48,147 bases of DNA. Source: a virus. Both the position numbers and the translations under genes were made by a program. The notes under the pieces are model-generated. The model was not told where the DNA came from. It did no database searches and saw nothing but the letters and a program-made list of their open reading frames with translations. Positions 24,974 to 31,427 of the stretch are shown piece after piece. The first letter of the stretch is position 1; every line of letters begins with the position of its first letter. The stretch is taken from positions 1-48,147 of IMG/VR virus record IMGVR_UViG_3300047471_000431; one strand, 5' to 3'.

Positions 24974-25417
24974 GTGAAGTATAGATATACAGATGAGCAA
25001 CTACGTAGTGCTGTAGCAAAGCATACCTCCATAAGCAGCGTCATGGCTGCATTAGGCATACGATGGGCCGGAGGGAGCCATTGTAATATCCGTCGTCGCA
25101 TCGAAAGAGCGCAGATCGACACAAGTCATTTCTCCGGGCAAGGACACCGAAGGGGAAAGGCCGCTCTCAATCGCAGACACTGGTCCGACATACTAATCGA
25201 CAGATCAGGTATAGGATATAGACGGGAACAAACAGACAGGCTACGTCGTGCTCTACTGGAATCCGGAAGAATCTATGAATGCGAACTGTGCACGAATGCG
25301 GGTGATTGGAACGGTAGAACACTAGTTCTTGAGATCGATCACAGAGACCGCAATTGGTTGGATGATCGAGCCGAGAATCTTAGATTTCTCTGTCCCAACT
25401 GTCACAGTCAGGTTTAG
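24974..25417 (+). CDS. HNH homing endonuclease in the tRNA array
   Basis: The 147-residue protein starts at GTG 24974 (KYRYTDEQLRSAV). The N-terminal half holds the YTDEQL and ALGIRWAGGSHCNIRRRIER DNA-binding motif typical of phage HNH proteins. The C-terminal half holds the HNH: CELC, LEIDHRD, DRAENLRFLCPNCHS, with two zinc CxxC pairs and the catalytic D-H plus N and H. It ends right after CHSQ, a few residues shorter than relatives. No ribosome site precedes it and the start abuts a tRNA remnant, so transcription and translation may begin at nearly the same base. Such enzymes cut related genomes and spread their own gene. Confidence 0.9.
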   Translation: MKYRYTDEQLRSAVAKHTSISSVMAALGIRWAGGSHCNIRRRIERAQIDTSHFSGQGHRRGKAALNRRHWSDILIDRSGIGYRREQTDRLRRALLESGRIYECELCTNAGDWNGRTLVLEIDHRDRNWLDDRAENLRFLCPNCHSQV

Positions 25418-25426
25418 GCTACTTTT

Positions 25427-25645
25427 ATGAATGACTTTCTCCGTGTCGAGATCTTCTCTCTGGATGAGGCATATCTGGTTCTGATGCGCCCAGGTACTGG
25501 AGAGTTAGGTGGGGCCGAAGAGATCAGCCGGATGAAAGTCCCATACGAGACTATGAAAGATATGGTGACTCAGGACTGGATAAGAGAGTCGTTGTATGAT
25601 AACGTAGTTTTCGCGGAGAACGGTATCTTCTCCTGTAAGTTTTGA
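25427..25645 (+). CDS. Small unknown acidic protein
   Basis: The 72-residue product begins at ATG 25427, 9 nt after the HNH stop. It is acidic, alpha/beta-like (FLRVEIFSLDEAYLVLMRPG, then ETMKDMVTQDWIRESLYDN), with no known motif. Its TGA overlaps the first two bases of the tRNA-Cys gene. Confidence 0.55.
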   Translation: MNDFLRVEIFSLDEAYLVLMRPGTGELGGAEEISRMKVPYETMKDMVTQDWIRESLYDNVVFAENGIFSCKF

Positions 25646-25715
25646 GCGCTTGGTCGAATGGTAAGGCGGATGTCTGCAAAACATCCTTGTGTGGGTTCGA
25701 TTCCCTCAGCGCTCT
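25644..25715 (+). tRNA. tRNA-Cys(GCA)
   Basis: Acceptor GAGCGCT/AGCGCTC, anticodon stem ATGT/ACAT with loop CTGCAAA, T73, the Cys identity base. The T stem GTGGG/CCCTC has one mismatch. Followed by CTTA. Confidence 0.88.
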
Positions 25716-25725
25716 CTTAGATTTT

Positions 25726-25877
25726 CTCGCCATCGCATGAGTACATGGTACCGACGTATGTTGGGGACTGAGGCTGCTAGCGCTGGGCGGTCCTGGCGGG
25801 GAAGGTAATGCAGGCTCATCCCCCGGTTTAGAGACCGGTCCAGAAGCCCTCCAAAGGGGTCCGGCTTGCAGGAATAT
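25726..25877 (+). other. Structured non-coding spacer between tRNA-Cys and tRNA-Gln
   Basis: The 152-nt stretch has no tRNA and no convincing gene but is rich in pairing: CTCGCCA (25726-25732) with TGGCGGG (25794-25800), GGACTG/CGGTCC inside it, CCGGT-TTAGAG-ACCGG, and AAGCC-CTCC-AAA-GGGG-TCC-GGCTT. It is read through from the array promoter. A processed RNA or degraded tRNAs are both possible. Confidence 0.4.
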
Positions 25878-25949
25878 AGGCGTGTAGTTCAGCGGCAGAA
25901 CGGTTGCCTTTGAAGCAACTAGTCATCGGTTCGAGTCCGATCGCGCCTT
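25878..25949 (+). tRNA. tRNA-Gln(TTG)
   Basis: Acceptor AGGCGTG/CGCGCCT, D stem GTTC/GAAC, anticodon stem GTTGC/GCAAC with loop CTTTGAA, T arm ATCGG-TTCGAGT-CCGAT, T73, then CTTT. Confidence 0.88.
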
Positions 25950-25953
25950 CTTT

Positions 25954-26042
25954 ACGGACGTGGCTGAGTGGTCGAAAGCTCCGGATTCCAAACCCGGATG
26001 ACTGTAATAGTCGCATCGTGTGTCCGAATCACACCGTCCGTG
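25954..26042 (+). tRNA. tRNA with anticodon CCA (Trp) on a class II, Ser-like body
   Basis: Acceptor ACGGACG/CGTCCGT, Ser/Leu-type D arm (GGCTGAGTGGTCGAAAGC), anticodon stem CCGG/CCGG with loop TTCCAAA (anticodon CCA), A31-C39 mismatch, and a 20-nt variable region with GACT-GTAAT-AGTC. T arm GTGTG-TCCGAAT-CACAC, G73. Trp tRNAs have a short variable loop. SerRS reads the long arm and not the anticodon, so this tRNA could carry Ser to UGG; that is inference. Confidence 0.8.
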
Positions 26043-26047
26043 CTTAT

Positions 26048-26120
26048 GCCGAGGTAGCCTTAATGGTAGAGGTGGCGCACTGTGAATGCGTCTGTCAGAG
26101 TTCGAATCTCTGTCTCGGTA
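26048..26120 (+). tRNA. tRNA-His(GTG)
   Basis: Acceptor GCCGAGG/TCTCGGT, D stem GCCT/AGGT, anticodon stem GCGCA/TGCGT with loop CTGTGAA, T arm CAGAG-TTCGAAT-CTCTG, A73. The base at -1 is T, not G as in normal bacterial His tRNAs, and would face A73. Confidence 0.88.
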
Positions 26121-26124
26121 CTTC

Positions 26125-26212
26125 GGAAGAGTGTCCGGAATTTGGTCAACGGACCTGACTGCTAATCAGGCGACGAGTAATCGTCATGGAGGTTCGAGTC
26201 CTCTCTCTTCCG
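26125..26212 (+). tRNA. tRNA-Ser(GCT)
   Basis: Acceptor GGAAGAG/CTCTTCC, anticodon stem CCTGA/TCAGG with loop CTGCTAA, variable arm GACGA-GTAA-TCGTC, T loop TTCGAGT, G73 as expected. Confidence 0.92.
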
Positions 26213-26220
26213 CTTTTAAT

Positions 26221-26305
26221 GCCCTTGTGGTGGAATTTGGTAGACGCGGTCGGCTTAAACCCGGCTATCCTTCGGGATATCACGGTTCGAATCCGTGCAG
26301 GGGCA
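26221..26305 (+). tRNA. tRNA-Leu(TAA)
   Basis: Acceptor GCCCTTG/CAGGGGC, Leu-type D arm, anticodon stem GTCGG/CCGGC with loop CTTAAAC, variable arm ATCC-TTC-GGGAT, T arm CACGG-TTCGAAT-CCGTG, A73. Confidence 0.92.
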
Positions 26306-26310
26306 CTCAT

Positions 26311-26386
26311 CGTGACGTATAGAAGTCTGGTTTTTCTAACCGGTCCTGGAAACCGGCAAGCGCAGGTTCGAATCCTGCCGTCACGA
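26311..26386 (+). tRNA. tRNA-Pro(TGG) with C33
   Basis: Acceptor CGTGACG/CGTCACG, D stem TAGA/TCTA, anticodon stem CCGGT/ACCGG with loop CCTGGAA, T arm GCAGG-TTCGAAT-CCTGC, A73. Position 33 is C where almost all tRNAs have T. Confidence 0.82.
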
Positions 26387-26391
26387 CTTAT

Positions 26392-26467
26392 AGCGTAGTG
26401 CGGAAGTCTGGTCATCCTTCCTGCTTCGGAAGCAGGCAATTCGTGGGTTCAAATCCCACCTACGCTA
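26392..26467 (+). tRNA. tRNA-Pro(CGG)
   Basis: Acceptor AGCGTAG/CTACGCT, anticodon stem CCTGC/GCAGG with loop TTCGGAA, T arm GTGGG-TTCAAAT-CCCAC, A73. Its D arm resembles that of the neighbouring Pro tRNA (GAAGTCTGG), suggesting duplication. Confidence 0.9.
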
Positions 26468-26471
26468 CTAT

Positions 26472-26544
26472 GGGGGCATAGCAAAGTCTGGCAATGCATC
26501 CGGCTCTGACCCGGACATCGGAGGTTCAAATCCTTCTGCCCCTT
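26472..26544 (+). tRNA. tRNA-Gln(CTG)
   Basis: Acceptor GGGGGCA/TGCCCCT, anticodon stem TCCGG/CCGGA with loop CTCTGAC, T arm GGAGG-TTCAAAT-CCTTC, T73, then CTTA. Last tRNA of the array. Confidence 0.9.
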
Positions 26545-26570
26545 CTTACACTAACTGCCTACGATAATTT

Positions 26571-26810
26571 TCACTTCGTACGACCTCCAGAGTCTTTCGC
26601 ATCCATATTCTTTTCGATATTCTGCATCAAATCGCGAAGTTCCTGAAATTTACGTTTAATCACGCGTACTTCCATGTAATTTTTAGGCGCACAAAGGCAA
26701 TCTTTTTGGCGCAGCACACGCGCCTGAGCGGTTGAAAGATCCTTAAATAGAATCTTGTAAGCCTTATCGGCGGATTCTTCCAGTGATTTCAAATCGTGAA
26801 TATCCAACAT
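26571..26810 (-). CDS. Small unknown coiled-coil-like protein, probably leaderless
   Basis: The 79-residue product is helical and charged with two Cys (CLCAP). No ribosome site precedes ATG 26810. Instead TTGACA (26848-26843) and TGC-TAGCCT lie upstream with the -10 ending 6 nt before the ATG, so the mRNA would start at or near the start codon. It converges on the tRNA array. Function unknown. Confidence 0.55.
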   Translation of the reverse strand: MLDIHDLKSLEESADKAYKILFKDLSTAQARVLRQKDCLCAPKNYMEVRVIKRKFQELRDLMQNIEKNMDAKDSGGRTK

Positions 26811-26859
26811 GCGGAGAGGCTAGCATGAAACTAGCGTAAATGTCAATGGGGGCAGCGAA

Positions 26860-26882
26860 GAGTGATGCCGTAGGCATCACTC
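26860..26882. repeat. Perfect 10-bp hairpin GAGTGATGCC-GTA-GGCATCACTC
   Basis: A strong stem with a 3-nt loop, lacking a T run on either strand, so it is not a standard terminator. It may be an operator or RNA-processing site between the array and the early region. Confidence 0.6.
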
Positions 26883-27349
26883 GGAGCGGGGGCAATACAT
26901 ATATATTACATGTAGATAGTACCTCCCCTACTCGCAGGTCCCAAGTACGTGCGACAGGCAGACATAAACAAACTATCCGGCTCTTGAATTGAATTTACTT
27001 CCCACTGCGAGTTGATGAGAAGTGCTTGCCTCGATACCGCAAGTTTCGATGGACTGGCGGCACAAGAGTAGGGCCTCGTTGTCCCATACTCCTTTTCAAG
27101 TATCACATCTGGCAGCTTACAAACACGCCAGAGTTGCGTAAATAGTTATACTAGCGAAATATCGATATTGTTGTTCTTTGCCAGCGTTTCATTTTGCTCC
27201 ATATATTTCGTTAATGGTGCTCGACGTTCACAGGCAGCAACGTCGATTTCGGGTACATTGCCCGCAATAAATTTTGTATTCGTGATTGCACTTCATTTGT
27301 GGATACGCTGAGGATTCTAACACGCCAGCCGGACTCTCAAAATTTTTAT
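26883..27349. other. Non-coding control region between tRNA array and early genes
   Basis: No convincing gene is seen in these 467 bases; a minus frame at 26906-27106 (66 codons, GTG start) has no ribosome site. The region holds a 12-bp perfect palindrome AATATCGATATT near 27161, an inverted repeat CGACGTT-N10-AACGTCG near 27220-27243, and an AT-rich TACATATATATTACATGTA near 26897. These fit repressor operators or part of an origin. Confidence 0.4.
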
Positions 27350-27378
27350 TTGACATCTACCTTGCATTTGAGTATTCT
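27350..27378 (+). promoter_or_regulatory. Early rightward promoter
   Basis: TTGACA (27350-27355), 17 nt, TATTCT (27373-27378). Start would be near 27385, leaving a short leader with GAGGT before the ATG at 27397. It probably drives the early operon. Confidence 0.75.
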
Positions 27379-27396
27379 CTTTCGCGAGGTATTCAA

Positions 27397-27750
27397 ATGA
27401 ATCAGAATGCGACAATAAAACACGACGAGATAGATATGGCGGGAAAAGCCGCTACGATTCCGGCTGGAGTGGACGCTCGGCTGAGGAAGTTAGTAAACGA
27501 CTGGGCACTGTGGTGTCTAAAACCCGCTACAAAACCTACACAGGCTCAGTTGGATATTATTACGTTATCTGCGTATAGCGGCGGAATAACGGCTCTTATG
27601 GATATGCGCCTCATCGCGATGATGCATTTCGAGCTGTGCAAGACCAGCCAGGAATACCGCAAGATCTGCGATGTTATGCTGGATGAAGTTCTTGGCGGGC
27701 CACAGGACTGTCTGGACACGTTACTGGCTGATATGCTGCAGGGGCGTTAA
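27397..27750 (+). CDS. Unknown early protein
   Basis: The 117-residue product starts at ATG 27397, set by the promoter and a GAGGT site; earlier in-frame starts lie upstream of the promoter. It is helical (VDARLRKLVNDWALWCL, then LMDMRLIAMMHFELCKT) with no TM or known motif. First gene of the early operon; such genes often act against host functions, which is not shown here. Confidence 0.7.
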   Translation: MNQNATIKHDEIDMAGKAATIPAGVDARLRKLVNDWALWCLKPATKPTQAQLDIITLSAYSGGITALMDMRLIAMMHFELCKTSQEYRKICDVMLDEVLGGPQDCLDTLLADMLQGR

Positions 27751-27751
27751 G

Positions 27752-28150
27752 ATGAACCAGAAACTCAACATTCGCAATTTCAAACGTCTCCGGAATTATA
27801 TCGCCAAACACGTCACGCCGGGAGAAGTCTACATGGACTGGTATTTTGCCGTTAAAACGCGAAATATATTTGAAGAATTCTCTGTCGGTTGTGACACTCC
27901 GGGTTGTATTTACGGGCACTGCGCTGCACATTTCAAGAACAACAAAAGCGGCAGGTATACAGCACAGTCTATCGTAAATTTCTGTAATAAATTTCTCGGA
28001 ATAGACCCCCTGTATGCAAGAAGACTTATGTGCATAGCCTGCTGGCCCGAGGAGTTACAGAATGATTACAGGTTCGGTATGGCTATCGAAAAGAAAAATG
28101 CCGTGCTGGAGCGGCTGGATCGTGTGATTGAGCGCGGAGATCTATATTAG
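27752..28150 (+). CDS. Unknown early protein
   Basis: The 132-residue product begins at ATG 27752 with AGGGG upstream, 1 nt after the previous stop. It has several Cys and His in CDTPGCIYGHCAAHF, a possible metal site, and a basic N-terminus. The pattern NFKRLRNYIAKHV... is seen in uncharacterised phage proteins. Function unknown. Confidence 0.7.
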   Translation: MNQKLNIRNFKRLRNYIAKHVTPGEVYMDWYFAVKTRNIFEEFSVGCDTPGCIYGHCAAHFKNNKSGRYTAQSIVNFCNKFLGIDPLYARRLMCIACWPEELQNDYRFGMAIEKKNAVLERLDRVIERGDLY

Positions 28151-28151
28151 C

Positions 28152-28763
28152 ATGCCGAAGAAACGTAGTGCGCCGAAGAAACGTCGAATCAAGACTGCAA
28201 TTTGCGTTGATCCGATGGGATGTGGCTGGCATACTCCGGAAGAAGAGATTGAATCACACATCAAGTATGCCAGTTCTGCATTGGATGCGACTCTCGATTG
28301 GTATCAGATACATTGTATCGGTCCAAGCTATATAAAGCCTGGAACCGAGTTGGTAATTTTCGATTTTGGCGGGATGTCTTGCGGTAACTATCTTATGGCT
28401 TGCAATTCTCGCGAGCTGATTAAATGGGCTTTAGATCATCCTGATGCACTCGTTTTGGTAGCATCCGGGTTTACCTACAGCAACGGTGTCCAATGTGAAA
28501 TGGAGGCATTAGGATTCGCCAAGCTGCCAAACGTTATCGATGCCGGGTGTATTTCGGACGAGATTATTCCTGAATGGTTCAAGACTGGAAAGTCCGGACC
28601 GGCGTCTGTGCCAGAGGCAGTTTGCATGCGCTGCGAGCATCTTATCAGCAATCCTCTATACGGCGCTGGAGAGGCACACATCTGTTCGAAGTGTCTGAAT
28701 CTCGTTTGCGGTGCGTGTTGGGAAGAAAAGAAATCTATTTGCGGCGATTGCGCAAAGTGGTAA
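28152..28763 (+). CDS. Unknown protein with C-terminal zinc-finger cluster
   Basis: The 203-residue product starts at ATG 28152 with GGAGAT upstream. After a basic N-terminal tail (KKRSAPKKRRIK), the middle is a mixed alpha/beta domain (LVIFDFGGMSCGNYLM, then HPDALVLVASGFT). The last 45 residues hold CMRC, CSKC, CGAC and CGDC pairs, enough for two zinc ions in a RING- or FYVE-like cross-brace. Protein or nucleic acid binding is likely; no enzyme motif is seen. Confidence 0.7.
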   Translation: MPKKRSAPKKRRIKTAICVDPMGCGWHTPEEEIESHIKYASSALDATLDWYQIHCIGPSYIKPGTELVIFDFGGMSCGNYLMACNSRELIKWALDHPDALVLVASGFTYSNGVQCEMEALGFAKLPNVIDAGCISDEIIPEWFKTGKSGPASVPEAVCMRCEHLISNPLYGAGEAHICSKCLNLVCGACWEEKKSICGDCAKW

Positions 28764-28764
28764 A

Positions 28765-28793
28765 TTGACATTTGTACCCAGTGCTGGTATAAT
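28765..28793 (+). promoter_or_regulatory. Perfect consensus sigma70 promoter
   Basis: TTGACA (28765-28770), exactly 17 nt, TATAAT (28788-28793), 2 nt after the previous gene. It is followed by CGGAGG and ATG 28810. One of the strongest promoters in the window. Confidence 0.92.
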
Positions 28794-28809
28794 GCTTTTC
28801 GGAGGCACA

Positions 28810-29064
28810 ATGACACGACTGACAAAACAGGTTTCGAGATTCACCGATGCAATGGTCCGCGATCGCGGTAGATTGCGGAATATTGTTGTTACTCTTTTTC
28901 CGAACGACACGCTAGGATTGCGTCTGGCCAAGACCCGCAAGACAGAAATTGTTACCCTGGAGTCGATTTACAGTCTTGCTGTGAAACAGCGCGTAGCCTT
29001 GGAACGGGCCGAGAAGCGCAAAGCTCGCACTGAGAAATTGAAACTTCGAGGGAGACAGCGGTGA
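28810..29064 (+). CDS. Small basic protein under a consensus promoter
   Basis: The 84-residue product is very basic, especially the last 30 residues (ALERAEKRKARTEKLKLRG). Start is set by CGGAGG 8 nt upstream of ATG 28810. The strong promoter implies high early expression. It could bind nucleic acid or target a host complex; no family is recognised. Confidence 0.75.
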   Translation: MTRLTKQVSRFTDAMVRDRGRLRNIVVTLFPNDTLGLRLAKTRKTEIVTLESIYSLAVKQRVALERAEKRKARTEKLKLRGRQR

Positions 29065-29219
29065 TCTATCCGGAATTAGCATTGCAATGGTTTTGGCTGC
29101 GTCAGCTTTGTACAATTTGCAGTGGAAATGAGAGACGCGAACGCCGCTCAAACGGGAAGTACTACGGTTCCAGATGCAAGTGGTATTTGCTTAGAGACGG
29201 GTGGCATTACATTGTATAG
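29061..29219 (+). CDS. 52-residue protein with Cys motif
   Basis: A GTG at 29061 overlaps the previous stop (GTGA) and opens 52 codons. The product has CTICSGNERRERRSNGKYY and ends WYLLRDGWHYIV: a basic, aromatic-rich small protein with three Cys. It ends at TAG inside the possible start of the methyltransferase. Coding is supported by tight overlaps on both sides. Confidence 0.5.
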   Translation: MIYPELALQWFWLRQLCTICSGNERRERRSNGKYYGSRCKWYLLRDGWHYIV

Positions 29220-29775
29220 TATTTTGGATTCGCTTTACCGGCAAAGCGAACAGATGATGCTGTCGAGTCCTGTAACGCTCAGTGACACAAAATTCTTTTT
29301 ACCGAATTCCAAGTTCGGTGCATTTATGTCAGCTCAGTTTGATGGCAGACTGATTTATGATGTTGGGGCTGGAGTCGGGCATGTCGCGAAAGAGCTTACG
29401 GAACGCGGTCTGAAAGTTATCGCGATTGATATCATCAGACGGCAGGACACAGAATTCAATGTAGAAATGGTGCCTGGATCGGCGTGCGGTTACCGTCGCG
29501 GTTCGGTTGTCATGCTATGCCGTCCGTGTCACGGGTCTTTTATAGAGATGGTGTTTCGGCAAGCTGTTATGTGTAAAGCTGGGACACTAGTCTATGTCGG
29601 CAAGCAATCCAATGTTGCTGGAGATCTCGGCGGGTGGCGTTACCGTGGAAAGAATCCTGCTCGTATTCAGTTTAAGAAAATGCTGTCGAATGCCGGAAAA
29701 GATGGTGAGCATGTATGGGTTGCAAATTTACCCCTATTTGGTCAGACGCCGGTAGCCGCGCCGGGTAATGTCTAA
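29212..29775 (+). CDS. Class I SAM-dependent methyltransferase-like protein
   Basis: Motif I is plain: LIYDVGAGVGHVAKELTERG followed by VIAIDI as the acidic strand-2 end. The rest is short for the family and lacks a clear catalytic motif. I place the start at TTG 29212, which overlaps the stop of the 52-residue gene and follows GGGTGG; ATG 29254 and a GTG at 29122 are alternatives. A target is not evident. Its 3' end overlaps the convergent HNH gene by 42 nt. Confidence 0.6.
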   Translation: MYSILDSLYRQSEQMMLSSPVTLSDTKFFLPNSKFGAFMSAQFDGRLIYDVGAGVGHVAKELTERGLKVIAIDIIRRQDTEFNVEMVPGSACGYRRGSVVMLCRPCHGSFIEMVFRQAVMCKAGTLVYVGKQSNVAGDLGGWRYRGKNPARIQFKKMLSNAGKDGEHVWVANLPLFGQTPVAAPGNV

Positions 29776-30216
29776 CTTGAGCCTGTTATCATCTTTGAAC
29801 TTGGAGCGCTCGCGATAGATTTTGCGGATCTTGAATAGTTCTTCGGTAGCTTGTTGCGGATTGCGTTTATAGCCATCCTTGGTGATTTCGATCCAGCGAT
29901 GGCAGCGGCTGCAAACTGACCACAAGTCACTAGGAACCATTCCAGACAGGTTCTCCAGGGTATACGCTCCGTGATGTACCTGCATTATAGCCTGACCGTC
30001 TCGTCTGGCACAGGCGTAACACTCCGGATCTTGTGCCAGTTTCTGCTCTCGAATAGATTTCCACAGCGGTGACCGCAAATACGCCGGATAATCCTTGAAA
30101 CCCAGTTCGATCAAAATCTGATTTCTTTCAGCATAGGCATCCATATTTTGTCCTGGTTTTACCTTATTTCGGAACCTGCTGGTAAATCTACGTTTACGAC
30201 GTCTTCGACGAACCAT
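29734..30216 (-). CDS. HNH-type nuclease, convergent orientation
   Basis: The 160-residue product has a strongly basic N-terminus (RRRRRKRRF), then YPAYLRSPLWKSIREQKL, CYAC, QVHHGAYTLENL and CSRCHRW: a zinc-bound HNH with paired His. It is the only minus gene in the early block and overlaps the methyltransferase tail. Opposite orientation and overlap suggest a later insertion. Nicking or homing activity is inferred from family. Confidence 0.75.
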   Translation of the reverse strand: MVRRRRRKRRFTSRFRNKVKPGQNMDAYAERNQILIELGFKDYPAYLRSPLWKSIREQKLAQDPECYACARRDGQAIMQVHHGAYTLENLSGMVPSDLWSVCSRCHRWIEITKDGYKRNPQQATEELFKIRKIYRERSKFKDDNRLKLDITRRGYRRLTK

Positions 30217-30264
30217 TGCATTATTCTGCTACCATGCCGTGGCATACCCTCATAATCCAGATCT

Positions 30265-30513
30265 ATGAAGTCACGAAATATTGGACCGGTCGGTGGAAAG
30301 GTAGCTGTTAATGGCCCGGCAAGCTCTACAGGCTCGATTAAAGAGTCTGGGCTGTCTCCTATGAGTACGCATCCTGTTAACGCGGTGCCTGTTATCCAGC
30401 CGCTGCCTATTGATGTGAAGACGCCTCCAGGTGTCGGCATTGGCAAGAAACCGCATGACCGTCCGTCAGATCCGATGGTTCCCGGCCCGCCAGTAAGCAC
30501 GATTGGGAACTAA
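30265..30513 (+). CDS. Pro/Gly-rich small protein
   Basis: The 82-residue frame is rich in Pro, Gly, Val and Ser and likely disordered. No ribosome site is clear before ATG 30265. A 113-codon frame on the other strand overlaps it, so coding strand is uncertain; the plus frame fits the direction of its neighbours. Function unknown. Confidence 0.4.
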   Translation: MKSRNIGPVGGKVAVNGPASSTGSIKESGLSPMSTHPVNAVPVIQPLPIDVKTPPGVGIGKKPHDRPSDPMVPGPPVSTIGN

Positions 30514-30525
30514 TCATAAATTCTT

Positions 30526-30566
30526 ATAAGCACACGGTAAACCTGTGATACTATCCGTGTGCTTAT
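30526..30566. repeat. 12-bp inverted repeat around a promoter and start codon
   Basis: ATAAGCACACGG (30526-30537) and CCGTGTGCTTAT (30555-30566) are perfect inverted copies separated by 17 nt that include TACTAT (30549-30554), a -10 box. The right arm runs into ATG 30565. It could be a repressor operator or a start-codon hairpin. Confidence 0.7.
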
Positions 30567-30921
30567 GTCTATTCAAGCAATTCTTCGCCACAATTTATCC
30601 GGTACTTGGGAGCTTCTAACCAACGATCCTGCGCAGGATGTTCTTGCGGACGCGCCTACCGAAGACGAGGCTTATGTCCTTGCGGCTGAGCTGGATTTGG
30701 AGATAGTTAAACCGGCTCCGGTGTTGTCCGGAAAAGCTACAAATGCCTGCAAGACTGTCGGTTCTCTACCTTTGAATACTCTCTTTCGTATCGACAATAT
30801 GTGGTATAGAAATATCAAAATGGGAAAGGTCTGCACTGTTACCGTAGTCGGTCAGAAGCGTGAAATAGAAATGTCCGGTAATATGGCAATCAGTGCTGTG
30901 AGCGTAATGAATCTAGTATGA
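30565..30921 (+). CDS. Unknown protein under an inverted-repeat control site
   Basis: The 118-residue product starts at ATG 30565, 10 nt after a TACTAT -10 box, so its leader is only a few bases and no ribosome site exists. The first half is acidic (AQDVLADAPTEDEAYVLAAEL); the second half is beta-like (FRIDNMWYRNIKMGKVCTVTV). The stop overlaps the start of the XRE regulator (ATGA). Function unknown; it may be co-regulated with that repressor. Confidence 0.65.
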   Translation: MSIQAILRHNLSGTWELLTNDPAQDVLADAPTEDEAYVLAAELDLEIVKPAPVLSGKATNACKTVGSLPLNTLFRIDNMWYRNIKMGKVCTVTVVGQKREIEMSGNMAISAVSVMNLV

Positions 30922-31397
30922 CAAAAGGTGTAAAGACTCCGTTGGAGATCCGTGCTGCGAAAATGAAAGCCAGGATGTTGCGCAAATCCGAACCTGAAGG
31001 TATTCCGGTATACTGGGCGGATAAAGATGTACGACAGGCTAGATTGCGTGTATTGTGCGAGTATATGGGGCTTACCCATACCGAGTTTGCTTCAAAACTT
31101 GGCGTCTCTTTATCATTTCTTGACAAAGTTATTCATGGTAAGCGCCCGTGTCCTATGCCGATGTTAAAGCTTGCTGAAGTTATCTATCGCGCATTCATCC
31201 AGCAGATGAAGCGTGATCGTGCCAAAGAGGCTCTGGAAGTGGTGAAGCTGGAATTACCGGATATCGCGACAATTGATCAGGCTATACGCATAGCTATTTT
31301 CAAATTGCATGCGCGTGGGAAGTCTCAAGAAGAGATAGCAGCGGAATTGGCTATCAGTCCAGATAAAGTAGAGGCTTGTATTACAGCTTTGCACTAG
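30918..31397 (+). CDS. XRE-family DNA-binding regulator with second C-terminal HTH
   Basis: The 159-residue protein has a basic N-terminal tail, then an HTH_3 domain (about 50-90: LTHTEFASKLGVSLSFLDKV). The C-terminal 35 residues hold a second HTH-like motif (KSQEEIAAELAISPDKVEA). It is coupled by ATGA to the gene behind the inverted-repeat promoter, so autoregulation through that repeat is a fair guess. A repressor role is inferred. Confidence 0.75.
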   Translation: MTKGVKTPLEIRAAKMKARMLRKSEPEGIPVYWADKDVRQARLRVLCEYMGLTHTEFASKLGVSLSFLDKVIHGKRPCPMPMLKLAEVIYRAFIQQMKRDRAKEALEVVKLELPDIATIDQAIRIAIFKLHARGKSQEEIAAELAISPDKVEACITALH

Positions 31398-31427
31398 TGG
31401 CTTGGGAGTATAATAAGAGCCTTCTTA

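Noticed and set aside
25726-25800. A further tRNA (75 nt with a 7-bp closing stem)
   Set aside because: No T loop, no credible anticodon arm, and the D region does not fold.
26860-26882. Intrinsic terminator after the tRNA array
   Set aside because: The hairpin is strong but no T run follows on either strand.
30159-30500. A 113-codon minus frame upstream of the convergent HNH gene
   Set aside because: It overlaps the start of the HNH gene in another frame and lacks a ribosome site; the opposite plus frame is slightly more credible.
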